64,000 bases of DNA from Pseudomonas yamanorum. GTDB lineage: Bacteria; Pseudomonadota; Gammaproteobacteria; Pseudomonadales; Pseudomonadaceae. The stretch is from positions 307,006 to 371,005 of the forward strand of contig NZ_JACARE010000010.1 of NCBI RefSeq assembly GCF_013386765.1, read 5' to 3'. Positions 28,501-36,766 of this stretch are shown one piece after another. Both the position numbers and the translations under genes were made by a program. The notes under the pieces are model-generated. The model was not told where the DNA came from. It searched no databases and saw only the letters and a program-made list of their open reading frames with translations. Each line of letters begins with the position of its first letter. The first letter of the stretch is position 1.

Positions 28501-29511
28501 CTATCGTGAAATTATTTCCTGGCTGCCGTCAGGCAAGGTGCGCAAGGCCACCGGAAGGATGTGCGGCAAGGCCTTGAGCAACGCATCGGTGTCAGTGGAT
28601 TTGAACACGCTGGTCAAGCGCAGGTTGCTCACCGCAGCGGTGCTGACCCGCAACGGTTGCTCGCGGTAGCGCGAGACTTCCCGAGCCACTTCACCGAGGG
28701 TGGCGTTGTTGAACACCAGTTTGCCGGTACGCCAGGCCGTCAGTTCTTCGGGGTTGACGGCGTAGGCAGCCGCCACCTGGCCCTGGGTATCCACATGGGT
28801 GCCCCTGCCTGCGGTGAGCGTCACGATTTCATCGGGAGAGCGTCCTTGCACCTTGACCGTGCCGGCCTCGACCACCACGCGGGTCTGGTCGTCATCGCGG
28901 CGCACGTCGAAACGCGTGCCGGTGACCGTCACCTGCCCTGCCCCGGCCGCCACCACAAAGGGCCGGCTGGTATCATGCTCGACGCTGAACATCGCCTCGC
29001 CCTGCTTGAGCTCGATACCGCGCTGGCCTTTTACATAGTGCACCGCGACCACGCTGCGGCTGTTCAAATCCATCAGCGAACCGTCGGGCAACGCCACCTG
29101 CCGGCGCTCTCCCAGGGCGGTGCTGAATTCGGCGTTATAGGTTGCCGGATGATCCAGGCCGCTGAACAAACCAAGGCCCAGGGCCACTGCCAGCACACTG
29201 GCGGCCACTGCATAACGCAGCACGGGCCGGCGCTTTGCACGCGGTTCCGGAGCATCACACAACGCCTGCAAGCGCGCTTTTGGCAACAGGTCGGTGGCGC
29301 TCCACAAACCTTGCAGCACATCAAATTCATACTGGTGCGCGGCATGCTCTGCACGCCAGGCATCAAAACGCTCGCGTTCTTCGACGCTCAATTGGCCGTC
29401 CTGCACACGCACAAACCACTGCGCCGCCTCATCGCGGGCCGCTGCACTGCCGCAGGCACACTCACGGGTATCCATCATGGAAGATCCTGTTTCAAAGCGG
29501 GCATTGGTCAT
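28501..29511 (-). CDS. fecR: FecR anti-sigma/signal transducer
   Basis: The 336-residue protein has an N-terminal cytoplasmic domain with the FecR_N motif DEAAQWFVRVQDGQLSVEERERFDAWRAEH, a single membrane helix (about 107-125, VAASVLAVALGLGLFSG), and a periplasmic FecR domain (FSTALGERRQVALPDGSLMDLNSRS ... LKQGEAMFSVEHD). It carries the citrate signal from FecA across the membrane to FecI. Its ATG overlaps the fecI stop (ATGA). A second ATG eleven codons in is possible. Order fecI-fecR-fecA is the usual one. Confidence 0.93.
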   Translation of the reverse strand: MTNARFETGSSMMDTRECACGSAAARDEAAQWFVRVQDGQLSVEERERFDAWRAEHAAHQYEFDVLQGLWSATDLLPKARLQALCDAPEPRAKRRPVLRYAVAASVLAVALGLGLFSGLDHPATYNAEFSTALGERRQVALPDGSLMDLNSRSVVAVHYVKGQRGIELKQGEAMFSVEHDTSRPFVVAAGAGQVTVTGTRFDVRRDDDQTRVVVEAGTVKVQGRSPDEIVTLTAGRGTHVDTQGQVAAAYAVNPEELTAWRTGKLVFNNATLGEVAREVSRYREQPLRVSTAAVSNLRLTSVFKSTDTDALLKALPHILPVALRTLPDGSQEIISR

Positions 29512-30008
29512 GGGGCCATCGCGTCCAGGCGGTCACGTAGATGCCGCAGGGTGCGGATCATATACTTTTCCACCATGTTTTTAGACAGGCCCAGGCGTTC
29601 GGCGATTTCCTGCTGGGTGAGGCCCTCGATTTTCTGCCAGATGAAAATCTTGCGGCAATTGAGCGGCAGCTCGGCCAAGGCCCGCTCGATGGAGTCCGCC
29701 AGCTGGATCGCGTGCATGAAATGCTCCGGGTCGCCACTGTGGGGCGAACTCTGATCAAAGGCTTCCAGCGCCATCGCCTCCCGACGGTCCTCGCGGCGAT
29801 AGGCGTCAACCGCAATATTGCGCGCCGTTTGATGCAGGTAGGCGCGAGGTTGCGCAACCTCGGTGGACTTGGACTCAAGCACCCGTACAAAGGTGTCGTG
29901 GGCCAGGTCTTCGGCCTGCTGACGGTTTCTCAGGCGGCGCGTCCAGGTCCCGATCAACTCTTCGTAGTGCTCGAAAAAGCCTGTTCTGCGGGGCGGCTGA
30001 GGAGTCAT
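29508..30008 (-). CDS. fecI: ECF sigma factor FecI
   Basis: A 166-residue iron-starvation type ECF sigma factor: region 2 (LAHDTFVRVLESKSTEVAQPRAYLHQTARNIAVDAYRRE, binds the -10) and region 4 (LPLNCRKIFIWQKIEGLTQQEIAERLGLSKNMVEKYMIRTLRHLRDRL). It directs transcription of fecA when FecR is activated by ferric citrate. The start is ATG at 30008; a TTG one codon earlier is less likely. The ribosome site is weak. A short A/T-rich inverted repeat at 30037-30055 may be a Fur site. Confidence 0.93.
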   Translation of the reverse strand: MTPQPPRRTGFFEHYEELIGTWTRRLRNRQQAEDLAHDTFVRVLESKSTEVAQPRAYLHQTARNIAVDAYRREDRREAMALEAFDQSSPHSGDPEHFMHAIQLADSIERALAELPLNCRKIFIWQKIEGLTQQEIAERLGLSKNMVEKYMIRTLRHLRDRLDAMAP

Positions 30009-30036
30009 CAAGGGAGCACTGGGGAGGCGGGGCGTG

Positions 30037-30055
30037 AATAGTAATGCTTCCTATT
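30037..30055 (-). promoter_or_regulatory. Possible Fur box upstream of fecI
   Basis: AATAG (30037-30041) and CTATT (30051-30055) form an inverted repeat around TAATGCTTC in an A/T-rich patch about 30 bases before fecI. It is a partial match to the Fur consensus; iron repression of fecI is expected from other systems. Confidence 0.35.
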
Positions 30056-30106
30056 AAGCGGGGCAATTGCTTCCCGTCGCCCTCTTTCCCGCCAGGGTTT
30101 CAAGGT

Positions 30107-30967
30107 TCAGGGTTGCAGGCTGTTCTTGAGGCTCGCAAACACCGACCAATCCCGCTCTCCCAGGCCCCGGGCAACCGCGCTGGACATCCTGGCGCGCACC
30201 ACTCCGGCGGCAGGTAACGCCAGGCCTTTGTCGCCAGCGGCATCAAGGGCAAGGTCGACGTCTTTCAGGCCCAGGGAAAGCTTGAAGCCCGGTTCATGGT
30301 TTGCGTCCGCGATAGAGCGGCCGTAGCGTTGGTAACTCGGGCAGGCAAACAGGGTCTGGGTGATCATTTCGATAAAGCCCGCAGCACTCAACCCATAGGC
30401 CTCGGCCAACCGACTGCCCTCCCCCAGGGACTCAATGGCCTGGGTGATCATCAGGTTGCCGGCAATTTTCGCGATACAGGCCTGCACCGGGTCCTCCCCC
30501 AATCGCCAGGTCTTTTTTCCAAGCACATCAAACAGCGGCTGGACCCTGTCGATGGCCGCCGCGGACCCGGCCACCAGAATATTCATCTCGCCCCTGGCCG
30601 CCACCGCAGGTATGCCAAACACCGGCGCGGCGACAAACCCAACGCCAGCCTGCTCGTGCCGCTCGCGCAGTTGCTCGATCAGCGCCGGTGAAAGCGTCGA
30701 CATCACGATATGAATGCAGCCCTCGGTGGCGGCCGATAATGCATCGGACGACAGCAACACCTGCCGCGCCGCACGATCATCAGCCAGCATGCTGATCACC
30801 ACCGCCCGCTGGAACGCGGCCGTCGGTTCATCCAGTACGCTCACGCCCTCGAGGCTGGCCAACGCCTGGGGGCTGCGGTTCCAGGCGCTCACGTGATGCC
30901 CCGCACCGATCAGTCGCGGGATGATTGCCCGCCCCATGCTTCCCACGCCAATGAATCCGATGTCCAT
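30107..30967 (-). CDS. NAD(P)-dependent beta-hydroxyacid dehydrogenase family protein
   Basis: A 286-residue protein of the 3-hydroxyisobutyrate/6-phosphogluconate dehydrogenase superfamily: Rossmann start MDIGFIGVGSMGRAI, the substrate-binding region VGFVAAPVFGIPAVAARGEMNILVAG, the catalytic Lys (KIAGNLMITQAIESLGEGSRLAEAYGL), and a helical C terminus. PVFG in place of the usual APVSGG suggests a relative such as an imine or glyoxylate-type reductase. The ATG at 30967 begins the Rossmann fold; an earlier start would add 30 residues. Divergent from the LysR gene, which may regulate it. Confidence 0.8.
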   Translation of the reverse strand: MDIGFIGVGSMGRAIIPRLIGAGHHVSAWNRSPQALASLEGVSVLDEPTAAFQRAVVISMLADDRAARQVLLSSDALSAATEGCIHIVMSTLSPALIEQLRERHEQAGVGFVAAPVFGIPAVAARGEMNILVAGSAAAIDRVQPLFDVLGKKTWRLGEDPVQACIAKIAGNLMITQAIESLGEGSRLAEAYGLSAAGFIEMITQTLFACPSYQRYGRSIADANHEPGFKLSLGLKDVDLALDAAGDKGLALPAAGVVRARMSSAVARGLGERDWSVFASLKNSLQP

Positions 30968-31082
30968 CAATGCCACCCCTTTATCAGTTACCTGAGCTTG
31001 TGGGTCTATTGTGGGGGCCACAGGGTTGCGACGGGACTGCCATTGCTGCATCTTCACCGTTCACTTTTGTACGAGGTACCCC

Positions 31083-31925
31083 ATGGAATGGAATGACTTG
31101 CGCGTCTTCCTGGCCATCGCGCGCGGCGGCTCGCTGGGGGCAGCGGCCAAGCTGCTGGGCGTCAGCCACCCCACCGTAGGGCGGCGCTTGCATGTGCTTG
31201 AGCAGGCTGGCGGCGAGGTGTTCTTCAGGCGTACGTCGTCGGGCCTGGTGCTGACCGACATCGGCGAGCGCATTTTCGAACTGGCCGAGGACATGGAACG
31301 CAGCGCGCTGACGATCGAGCGGCGCATCGCAGGCGAAAGCGACCAGCCTGAAGGCCTGTTGCGGATCTCTTCGGCGGACTGGTTCGCCTGTTACGTACTC
31401 GGCCCCGTGCTGGACGAGCTGTTGCGGCGCCATCCCTTGATCGTACCCGAGGTCATCGCCGGGCACCGGTTGTTCGACCTCACACGCCGCGAAGCGGATA
31501 TTGCCTTCCGGATCGTTCCGTTCACCGAGCCCGATATCGTCCAACGACGGCTTACCACGCTGAGTTACGGCCTGTACGCAAGTGCTCGGTCAGGCGTTGC
31601 CGGCGAAGATGTCGGCCTGATCACCATGAACACCGCACAAGCGCATTACCCCGACGTGCTCTGGCTGCAACAGCGGTACCCGCACGCCAGGACAGTATTC
31701 ACCAGCAGCAGCCGCACCGTGCAGGCTCAGATGTGCGCCCAAGGACTGGGCGTTGCCGTACTGCCTCGCGCCCTCGGCGATCAACTGCCCGTGCTCAGGC
31801 GGCTGGACACCGATGAGGCACCACCCGGGCGCGATATCTGGATGGGTTATCACCAGGATATGCGCCAGATGGACCGCCTGCGCGCCCTCGCCGACCTGGC
31901 AGACGAGATGATCGGCTCACCCTGA
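31083..31925 (+). CDS. LysR-family transcriptional regulator
   Basis: A 280-residue regulator with an N-terminal winged helix (MEWNDLRVFLAIARGGSLGAAAKLLGVSHPTVGRRLHVLEQAGG) and a type-2 periplasmic-binding-like effector domain. The GRRLHVLE segment with Gly rather than Ser is of the subgroup that often controls a neighbouring dehydrogenase. ATG at 31083 directly precedes the conserved helix; in-frame sequence upstream is not conserved. It is divergent from the dehydrogenase gene (115-base gap) and converges on the SDR gene. It probably regulates the dehydrogenase; the inducer is unknown. Confidence 0.85.
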   Translation: MEWNDLRVFLAIARGGSLGAAAKLLGVSHPTVGRRLHVLEQAGGEVFFRRTSSGLVLTDIGERIFELAEDMERSALTIERRIAGESDQPEGLLRISSADWFACYVLGPVLDELLRRHPLIVPEVIAGHRLFDLTRREADIAFRIVPFTEPDIVQRRLTTLSYGLYASARSGVAGEDVGLITMNTAQAHYPDVLWLQQRYPHARTVFTSSSRTVQAQMCAQGLGVAVLPRALGDQLPVLRRLDTDEAPPGRDIWMGYHQDMRQMDRLRALADLADEMIGSP

Positions 31926-31941
31926 GCGACCGGAGGTGAAG

Positions 31942-32700
31942 TCAGATTTGCGAAAGACCGCCGTCCACCATCAGTTCCACACCGTTGACATACCTGGCGT
32001 CAGCCGATGCCAGGAACAGAGCGCACGCGGCGATTTCCTCGGGTTCGGCCATGTAGCCCAGCGGCACAATCTGCTCGACGTGGCTTCTGAGTGCGTCGAT
32101 CTGGCTGGCATCCATCTTCAAGCCGTTGTCCATCAACGGCGTTCTGGTGAAGCCTGGGCTCAGCACGTTGGAGCGAATCTTCCGGCCTTTGAGTTCATTG
32201 GCCCAGGTCCGCGCAAATGAGCGCACCGCCGCCTTGGACGCGTTGTAGAGACTCAGGCCTTCCATGCCGTTACTGGAGCAGATCGAGGCGGTCAGAACGA
32301 TCGACGCGCCGTCCTTCATCAATGGCAAGAGGGTTTGCACCGTGAAAAACACGCCTTTGACGTTGATGTCGAACATGCGGTGATAGGCCGCCTCAGTGGT
32401 TTCACCAAGCGGGTTTTTCTCGCATATACCCGCGTTGGCAAACACCGCATCCAGTTCATCGTCCTGCTGTTCAACCAATGCCTTGAGTGCATCAAGGTCG
32501 GACTGGGTGGCAACGTCGGACACCACCGCTACCACTTTATCCCCCAGCCTGGCCGCCGCAGCTTCCAGCGTTGCCGACGAGCGACCGGTGATATAGACCC
32601 GTTTGGCGCCCTCGGCCACCAATGCCTGCGCAATCGCAAAACCGATTCCGGTGGAAGCGCCCGTGACGACAGCTACCTGATTGTTGAATTTACCCGACAT
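31942..32700 (-). CDS. SDR family oxidoreductase
   Basis: A 252-residue classical short-chain dehydrogenase with TGASTGIG (13-20), the NAG of FANAGICEKN, an active-site Ser in TASICSSNG, YNASK as the Tyr-Lys pair, and the C terminus NGVELMVDGGLSQI. Cofactor preference is probably NADP, from the TGRSSATLE stretch after strand 2. It is transcribed on its own, convergent with the LysR gene and downstream of the large PucR-type regulator. Substrate unknown. Confidence 0.83.
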   Translation of the reverse strand: MSGKFNNQVAVVTGASTGIGFAIAQALVAEGAKRVYITGRSSATLEAAAARLGDKVVAVVSDVATQSDLDALKALVEQQDDELDAVFANAGICEKNPLGETTEAAYHRMFDINVKGVFFTVQTLLPLMKDGASIVLTASICSSNGMEGLSLYNASKAAVRSFARTWANELKGRKIRSNVLSPGFTRTPLMDNGLKMDASQIDALRSHVEQIVPLGYMAEPEEIAACALFLASADARYVNGVELMVDGGLSQI

Positions 32701-32811
32701 GCCTTGACTCCTCAGTAGTGCCTTCAGTTGAAGGGCACAGTGTGGGAATCAACCCGCGACGGCGGCACTGCCAGAACTGTACGTTGCCTGTGCATTTTTG
32801 TCGGGGGGTCT

Positions 32812-34560
32812 TCAGCTATCAATCACCCGTTGCAAATGAATCGCCAACTCCGTGGCAAACCGCTTTTCCGGCGTTTCCACATCAATCCCGAACAACTCCT
32901 GAATCCGCGCCAGCCGATAGCGCAGCGTCGTCACATGCACCCCCATCGCATCCGCACACGCCTGGCTGCGGCAGCTTTCCCGCAGGTACGCGGTCAGGGT
33001 TTCCAGGTACGGCGTCTGGTGCTTGCGGTCATGGGCGAGCATCGCGCCGACGCTGTCGTTGACGAAGGTGCGAATATCCTCGCCGCCCACGGCCGCGACA
33101 AAGATCGGGATCGGCCCGAAATCCTGGTCGGAGATCGGCCCGCTGCGACCAAATGAACGGGCAATCTCGATCAGCCGCCGGCAGCGTTCCCACGCAGCCG
33201 GATAATCCGCCAGCACCCGGCACACGCCGCTGGCCAGCAGGATCGGCTCGGCGCCCAGGTAGTGCGCCAGGTCATCCGCGATCTGCCGCTTGATCTTGCT
33301 CAAGCGCTCGCCTTCCGCCGGCACCAGGCACACCAGGCCGTTGTCGACGATGATCACCGTGGCCTGCATCCCCGCCCGTTGCAGGATGCGGGCGACGTTG
33401 TGGTGCAGGTTCTTCGCCTCCCGGGCCTTGGCGCCATAGTCGACAATAATCATCTGCTGCGGGGTGTTGAAACTGATCCCCAGGCGTTGGGCCCGTTGCT
33501 GGATATCATCGGCGTCGCGCCAGCGGCCTTCGAGCACTTCGAACAACAACTCGGTCTGGGTGCGGGTTTCAAACCGAAAGCGGATAAAGCTGCGCATCAT
33601 CTGCACGCTCAAGGCGAACTTGGCGCTTTCCAGCATCAGCAAATCCAGCTCGTTGACCGGCGCCGCCACCGGGAACAACACCAGCGCGCCCACTAGTTCG
33701 TGGTCGACCATCAACGGTTCGATCTGCGCCCGCAACGTAAACTGGCGCTGGCCGTCGTCAAGGAACAGGTTGACCGTGTTGCGCAGGGCGCTGCGCAAGC
33801 TTTCCTGGGCGGCCTTGGTGATCTGCACGCTGAGCACCCCGGCGACGGCGGCCTGCCAGGCGTTGTCATCAAACAGCGCAGTGTCCGGCGAGCGCCCCGC
33901 CACCACCTGGTTGGCGGTGAAGTCCACGGCGATCACCGGGTTGGGCAACTGGTCGCCCACCATCAACGATAACGACGTCACCGAGCCGCCGCCCAACACG
34001 TGTTCCAGCATCGTGGTGTGCACCTTCAAGGCCTGCTGCATGCGCTCGGCGGCGCGGCGCTCGGCTTCCAGCTGGCGCTGGCGCTCCACCGCGATGGCGC
34101 CCAGGTGGATGATCATGCCGAGGAACACCCGGTCTTCTTCCGACACGTCCATCAGCGTGCGGGAAATCACGCTGAGCACCATGGGCCGGCCATCGAAGTC
34201 GGTGCAGTTCATCGGCATCACCATCACCGTGCGGTAATCGCGCTCCAGGGATTCGCGGCGGTAGCCGGGGTACTCGCATTCGCGCACGTCGCGGATGAAT
34301 ACCGCCTCGTTGCGTTGCAGGGCGGTCATCACCGGGCTCGAAGACAGCTCCCAGCAATCCACCAGCGGGCGCTGCACCAGGGTCGGGTCGTGGCGGGCGA
34401 TGACGTGGCCGAAGCCGGCATCCATGTCGATGGCCATGATCGAGCTCATGGTCCAGTGGGTGTGGCGGCAACTGGCGTACACCAGCTGGTGCAGCATCGA
34501 CTGCAAGTCACCGCCGGAGTTGATCTGACTGGCCACATCCCGCAACGACAGTATCTGCAT
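32812..34560 (-). CDS. GAF-domain, PucR-type helix-turn-helix regulator
   Basis: A protein of about 582 residues: an N-terminal GAF-like sensor (about 1-160, QILSLRDVASQINSGGDLQSMLHQLVYASCRHTHWTMSSIMAID), a middle region with a second ligand-type domain, and a C-terminal PucR helix-turn-helix (LRESCRSQACADAMGVHVTTLRYRLARIQELFGIDVETPEKRF). The start is uncertain: ATG at 34560 is used, but GTG at 34581 (seven residues more) is possible. It is divergent from the DUF1185-flavin reductase-monooxygenase cluster and is the obvious candidate activator of it. The inducer is unknown. Confidence 0.82.
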   Translation of the reverse strand: MQILSLRDVASQINSGGDLQSMLHQLVYASCRHTHWTMSSIMAIDMDAGFGHVIARHDPTLVQRPLVDCWELSSSPVMTALQRNEAVFIRDVRECEYPGYRRESLERDYRTVMVMPMNCTDFDGRPMVLSVISRTLMDVSEEDRVFLGMIIHLGAIAVERQRQLEAERRAAERMQQALKVHTTMLEHVLGGGSVTSLSLMVGDQLPNPVIAVDFTANQVVAGRSPDTALFDDNAWQAAVAGVLSVQITKAAQESLRSALRNTVNLFLDDGQRQFTLRAQIEPLMVDHELVGALVLFPVAAPVNELDLLMLESAKFALSVQMMRSFIRFRFETRTQTELLFEVLEGRWRDADDIQQRAQRLGISFNTPQQMIIVDYGAKAREAKNLHHNVARILQRAGMQATVIIVDNGLVCLVPAEGERLSKIKRQIADDLAHYLGAEPILLASGVCRVLADYPAAWERCRRLIEIARSFGRSGPISDQDFGPIPIFVAAVGGEDIRTFVNDSVGAMLAHDRKHQTPYLETLTAYLRESCRSQACADAMGVHVTTLRYRLARIQELFGIDVETPEKRFATELAIHLQRVIDS

Positions 34561-34749
34561 TTCTCGATTCAAGGCGCTCACCCGAACATGGAGGTCACGG
34601 CAGCCACGTTGCCTGCCAGGCCCGCCTGATACTTGCGCCGGTTCAGAGCAATGTCCAGTGGATTTGCACTCCGAAACCATGGAAGACGCTGTTGGCCAAT
34701 GCTCCTAGCCTAAGGCCACAACCAACAGCCACAAGGGCGACGAGTCATC

Positions 34750-35349
34750 ATGAATCTGGAAAATCTGGGCGTCAGGAAGTACTGCACCTTTATCGAAGAA
34801 ACCCTTATCGAAGGCGGCAAGGACGCCGGCAAACCCATCACCCTGATCGTGGTTGCCGCGGTGTTGAAAAACCCTTGGGCCGGCCAGGGCTTCGTCGAAA
34901 ACCTGCGCCCGGAAATCCTGCGCCTGGCCCCGGGCCTGGGTTATGAAATGACCCGCCGCCTGATCGCCCTGATGCCCGGCGGCAAGGTCGAAGCCTTCGG
35001 CAAGGCGGCGGCGGTGGGGGTCAACGGTGAAATCGAGCACGCCTCGGGCCTGATCCACACCCTGCGCTTCGGCAACCTGTTTCGCGAAGCCGTGGAAGGC
35101 ACCGCCTACCTGAGCTTCACCAATACCCGCAACGCCCCGGGCGCCCTGCTCTCGCTGCCGATGGTGCACAAGAGCGAAACCGGCAAGCGCTCGCACTTTC
35201 TCACCGCCAACTTCCAGATCGCCGATGCGCCGGGCCCCGACGAAGTGCTGATCGCCATCGGTGCCAGCGACGGCTCCCGTGCGCACCCACGGATTGCTGA
35301 TCGCTACCAGGATATGGCGGAGATGGAAGCGGAACTGCCCAAGGACTGA
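34750..35349 (+). CDS. DUF1185 (AA_synth) family protein
   Basis: A 199-residue protein of the family labelled amino acid synthesis (PF06684), whose biochemical role is not established. It has NLGVRKYCTFIEETLIEGG at the start, the GVNGEIEHASGLIHTLRFGNLFREA motif in the middle and ATGASDGSRAHPR-like end (AIGASDGSRAHPRI). No signal peptide or membrane segment. AGGGCGACGAGTCATC lies before the ATG. First gene of the cluster divergent from the GAF/PucR regulator; a 447-base repeat-rich gap follows, so the rest of the cluster may be read from a second promoter. Perhaps a lyase or hydrolase acting on a pathway intermediate (inference). Confidence 0.8.
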   Translation: MNLENLGVRKYCTFIEETLIEGGKDAGKPITLIVVAAVLKNPWAGQGFVENLRPEILRLAPGLGYEMTRRLIALMPGGKVEAFGKAAAVGVNGEIEHASGLIHTLRFGNLFREAVEGTAYLSFTNTRNAPGALLSLPMVHKSETGKRSHFLTANFQIADAPGPDEVLIAIGASDGSRAHPRIADRYQDMAEMEAELPKD

Positions 35350-35386
35350 CGCCTCACTGAAGAACGACGCTCAATTGTGGCTAAGG

Positions 35387-35660
35387 AGCTTGCCTGTGAC
35401 CAGGAGCTTGCCTGTGGCTGGGGAGCTTGCTTGTGGCTGGGGAGCTTGCTGTGGAGAGGGAGCTTGCTGTGGCGAGGGAGCTTGCTCCCGCTGGGTCGCG
35501 GAGCGGCCCCATGAGTCCCGCCACAGTCCGCCTGAAAGAACCCGGTTGGCTTTGGGGGGCTGCTTCGCAGCCCAGCGGGAGCAAGCTCCCTCTCCACAGC
35601 AAGCTCCCTCGCCACAGGCAAGCTCCTAGTCTCAGGCAAGCTCCCTCGCCACAGGGTTGA
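35387..35660. repeat. Tandemly expanded class B REP array
   Basis: Around a normal class B inverted pair, the outer arms are repeated: six units beginning GGAGCTTGC, spaced 18-20 bases, on the left (35387-35500) and four complementary CAAGCTCC units on the right (35583-35660). The loop (about 35500-35578) contains GC-rich unique sequence. It fills most of the 35350-35796 gap; nothing else is seen there except 136 bases before the flavin reductase that probably hold its promoter. Confidence 0.85.
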
Positions 35661-35796
35661 TGTATTTGTCATGGAAATGCCGGAGCACTACGAAGCACAG
35701 CAAAACTTTCACCATCGTTACCATTTTTCGACGCAAGCCCACGGTCTCCCTTCCTCGTAGGCTTGCTTCACACCACAAGAACAAAGGAGTACCCCG

Positions 35797-36744
35797 ATGC
35801 CGAGCACCGTGATCAGCGCCAACGTTGCAGCCGTCGATCCGGGCGCCTTGCGCCAGGCCTTCGGCACCTTCGTCACCGGCGTCACCGTCATCACCACCCA
35901 TGACGCCGACGGCAACCCACGCGGCATGACCGCCAATTCGTTCACCTCGGTGTCTCTCGACCCGCCGCTGCTGCTGGTGTGCGTGGGCAAGTCCGCCGCC
36001 AGCTACACCGCGTTCGCCAACACCGAACAGTTCGCCGTCAACCTGCTGCATGAAGGCCAGGTCGACGTCTCCGGCACCTTTGCCTCCAAGTCGCCGGACA
36101 AGTTCCACACCGTCAACCACGACACCGTGCACACCGGCGCGCCGATCCTCACCGACAGCCTGACCTGGTTCGATTGCAGCGTGCACCAGCGCATCGAAGC
36201 CGGCGACCACCTGGTGCTGATCGGCCAGGTGCGCGCCTTCGGCACCAGCCCCAAGCTGCCGCTGTGTTTCTGCCGGGGCCGCTACGCCAACATCCAGGAC
36301 CCGCTGCCAGCCAGCTGGCTGGACTCCCACAAGATGATCATCGGCTACCTGATCGAAGCCGACGGCGGGATCCTGTTCCGCGCCGATGGCAATGGCGGCT
36401 GGACACTGCCGGTGGCCGGCAAGCGCAAAGGCTTTATCGACGCCGGTAACAGCTCGCTGCCGGTGGAACAGGAATCGACCTTCCTGTACTCGGCCTTCGA
36501 TGTCGACGACACCGACCCCGGCTACCTGATCTACCGCGCCCAGCTCGGCCCGTTCGACAGCGGCCTGCCCGACACCCTGCGCGTCTTCCCGCTGGACGCG
36601 TTGCCCATCGAACAGATGCCGGTCAACGAACTGCGCTCGGTGGTGCGTCGCTATGCCCGCGAGCGCCAGAACCAGCAATTCGGCATCTACACCGGCTCCG
36701 CCGCCAGCGGCCGCATCGCGATGCTCGAAAACGCGCCCCTTTGA
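35797..36744 (+). CDS. Flavin reductase with an additional C-terminal NUDIX-like domain
   Basis: The 315-residue protein has an N-terminal flavin-reductase domain of the RutF/HpaC type (about 12-165: FGTFVTGVTVITTHDADGNPRGMTANSFTSVSLDPPLLLVCV, then FAVNLL and the GDHLVLIGQVRAF end). Standard members stop there; here about 145 residues follow that look like a degenerate NUDIX fold (GGWTLPVAGKRKGFIDAG) lacking a REUXEE metal helix. It should supply reduced FMN to the luciferase-like monooxygenase three genes on. The role of the tail is unknown. AAAGGAGTACCCCG precedes the ATG; aldehyde dehydrogenase follows after 22 bases. Confidence 0.82.
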   Translation: MPSTVISANVAAVDPGALRQAFGTFVTGVTVITTHDADGNPRGMTANSFTSVSLDPPLLLVCVGKSAASYTAFANTEQFAVNLLHEGQVDVSGTFASKSPDKFHTVNHDTVHTGAPILTDSLTWFDCSVHQRIEAGDHLVLIGQVRAFGTSPKLPLCFCRGRYANIQDPLPASWLDSHKMIIGYLIEADGGILFRADGNGGWTLPVAGKRKGFIDAGNSSLPVEQESTFLYSAFDVDDTDPGYLIYRAQLGPFDSGLPDTLRVFPLDALPIEQMPVNELRSVVRRYARERQNQQFGIYTGSAASGRIAMLENAPL

Positions 36745-36766
36745 CACGCACCTACAGGACTCCTGC

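Noticed and set aside
35387..35660. CRISPR-like array
   Set aside because: Units are 18-20 bases with no unique spacers, complementary on the two sides and centred on a REP hairpin.
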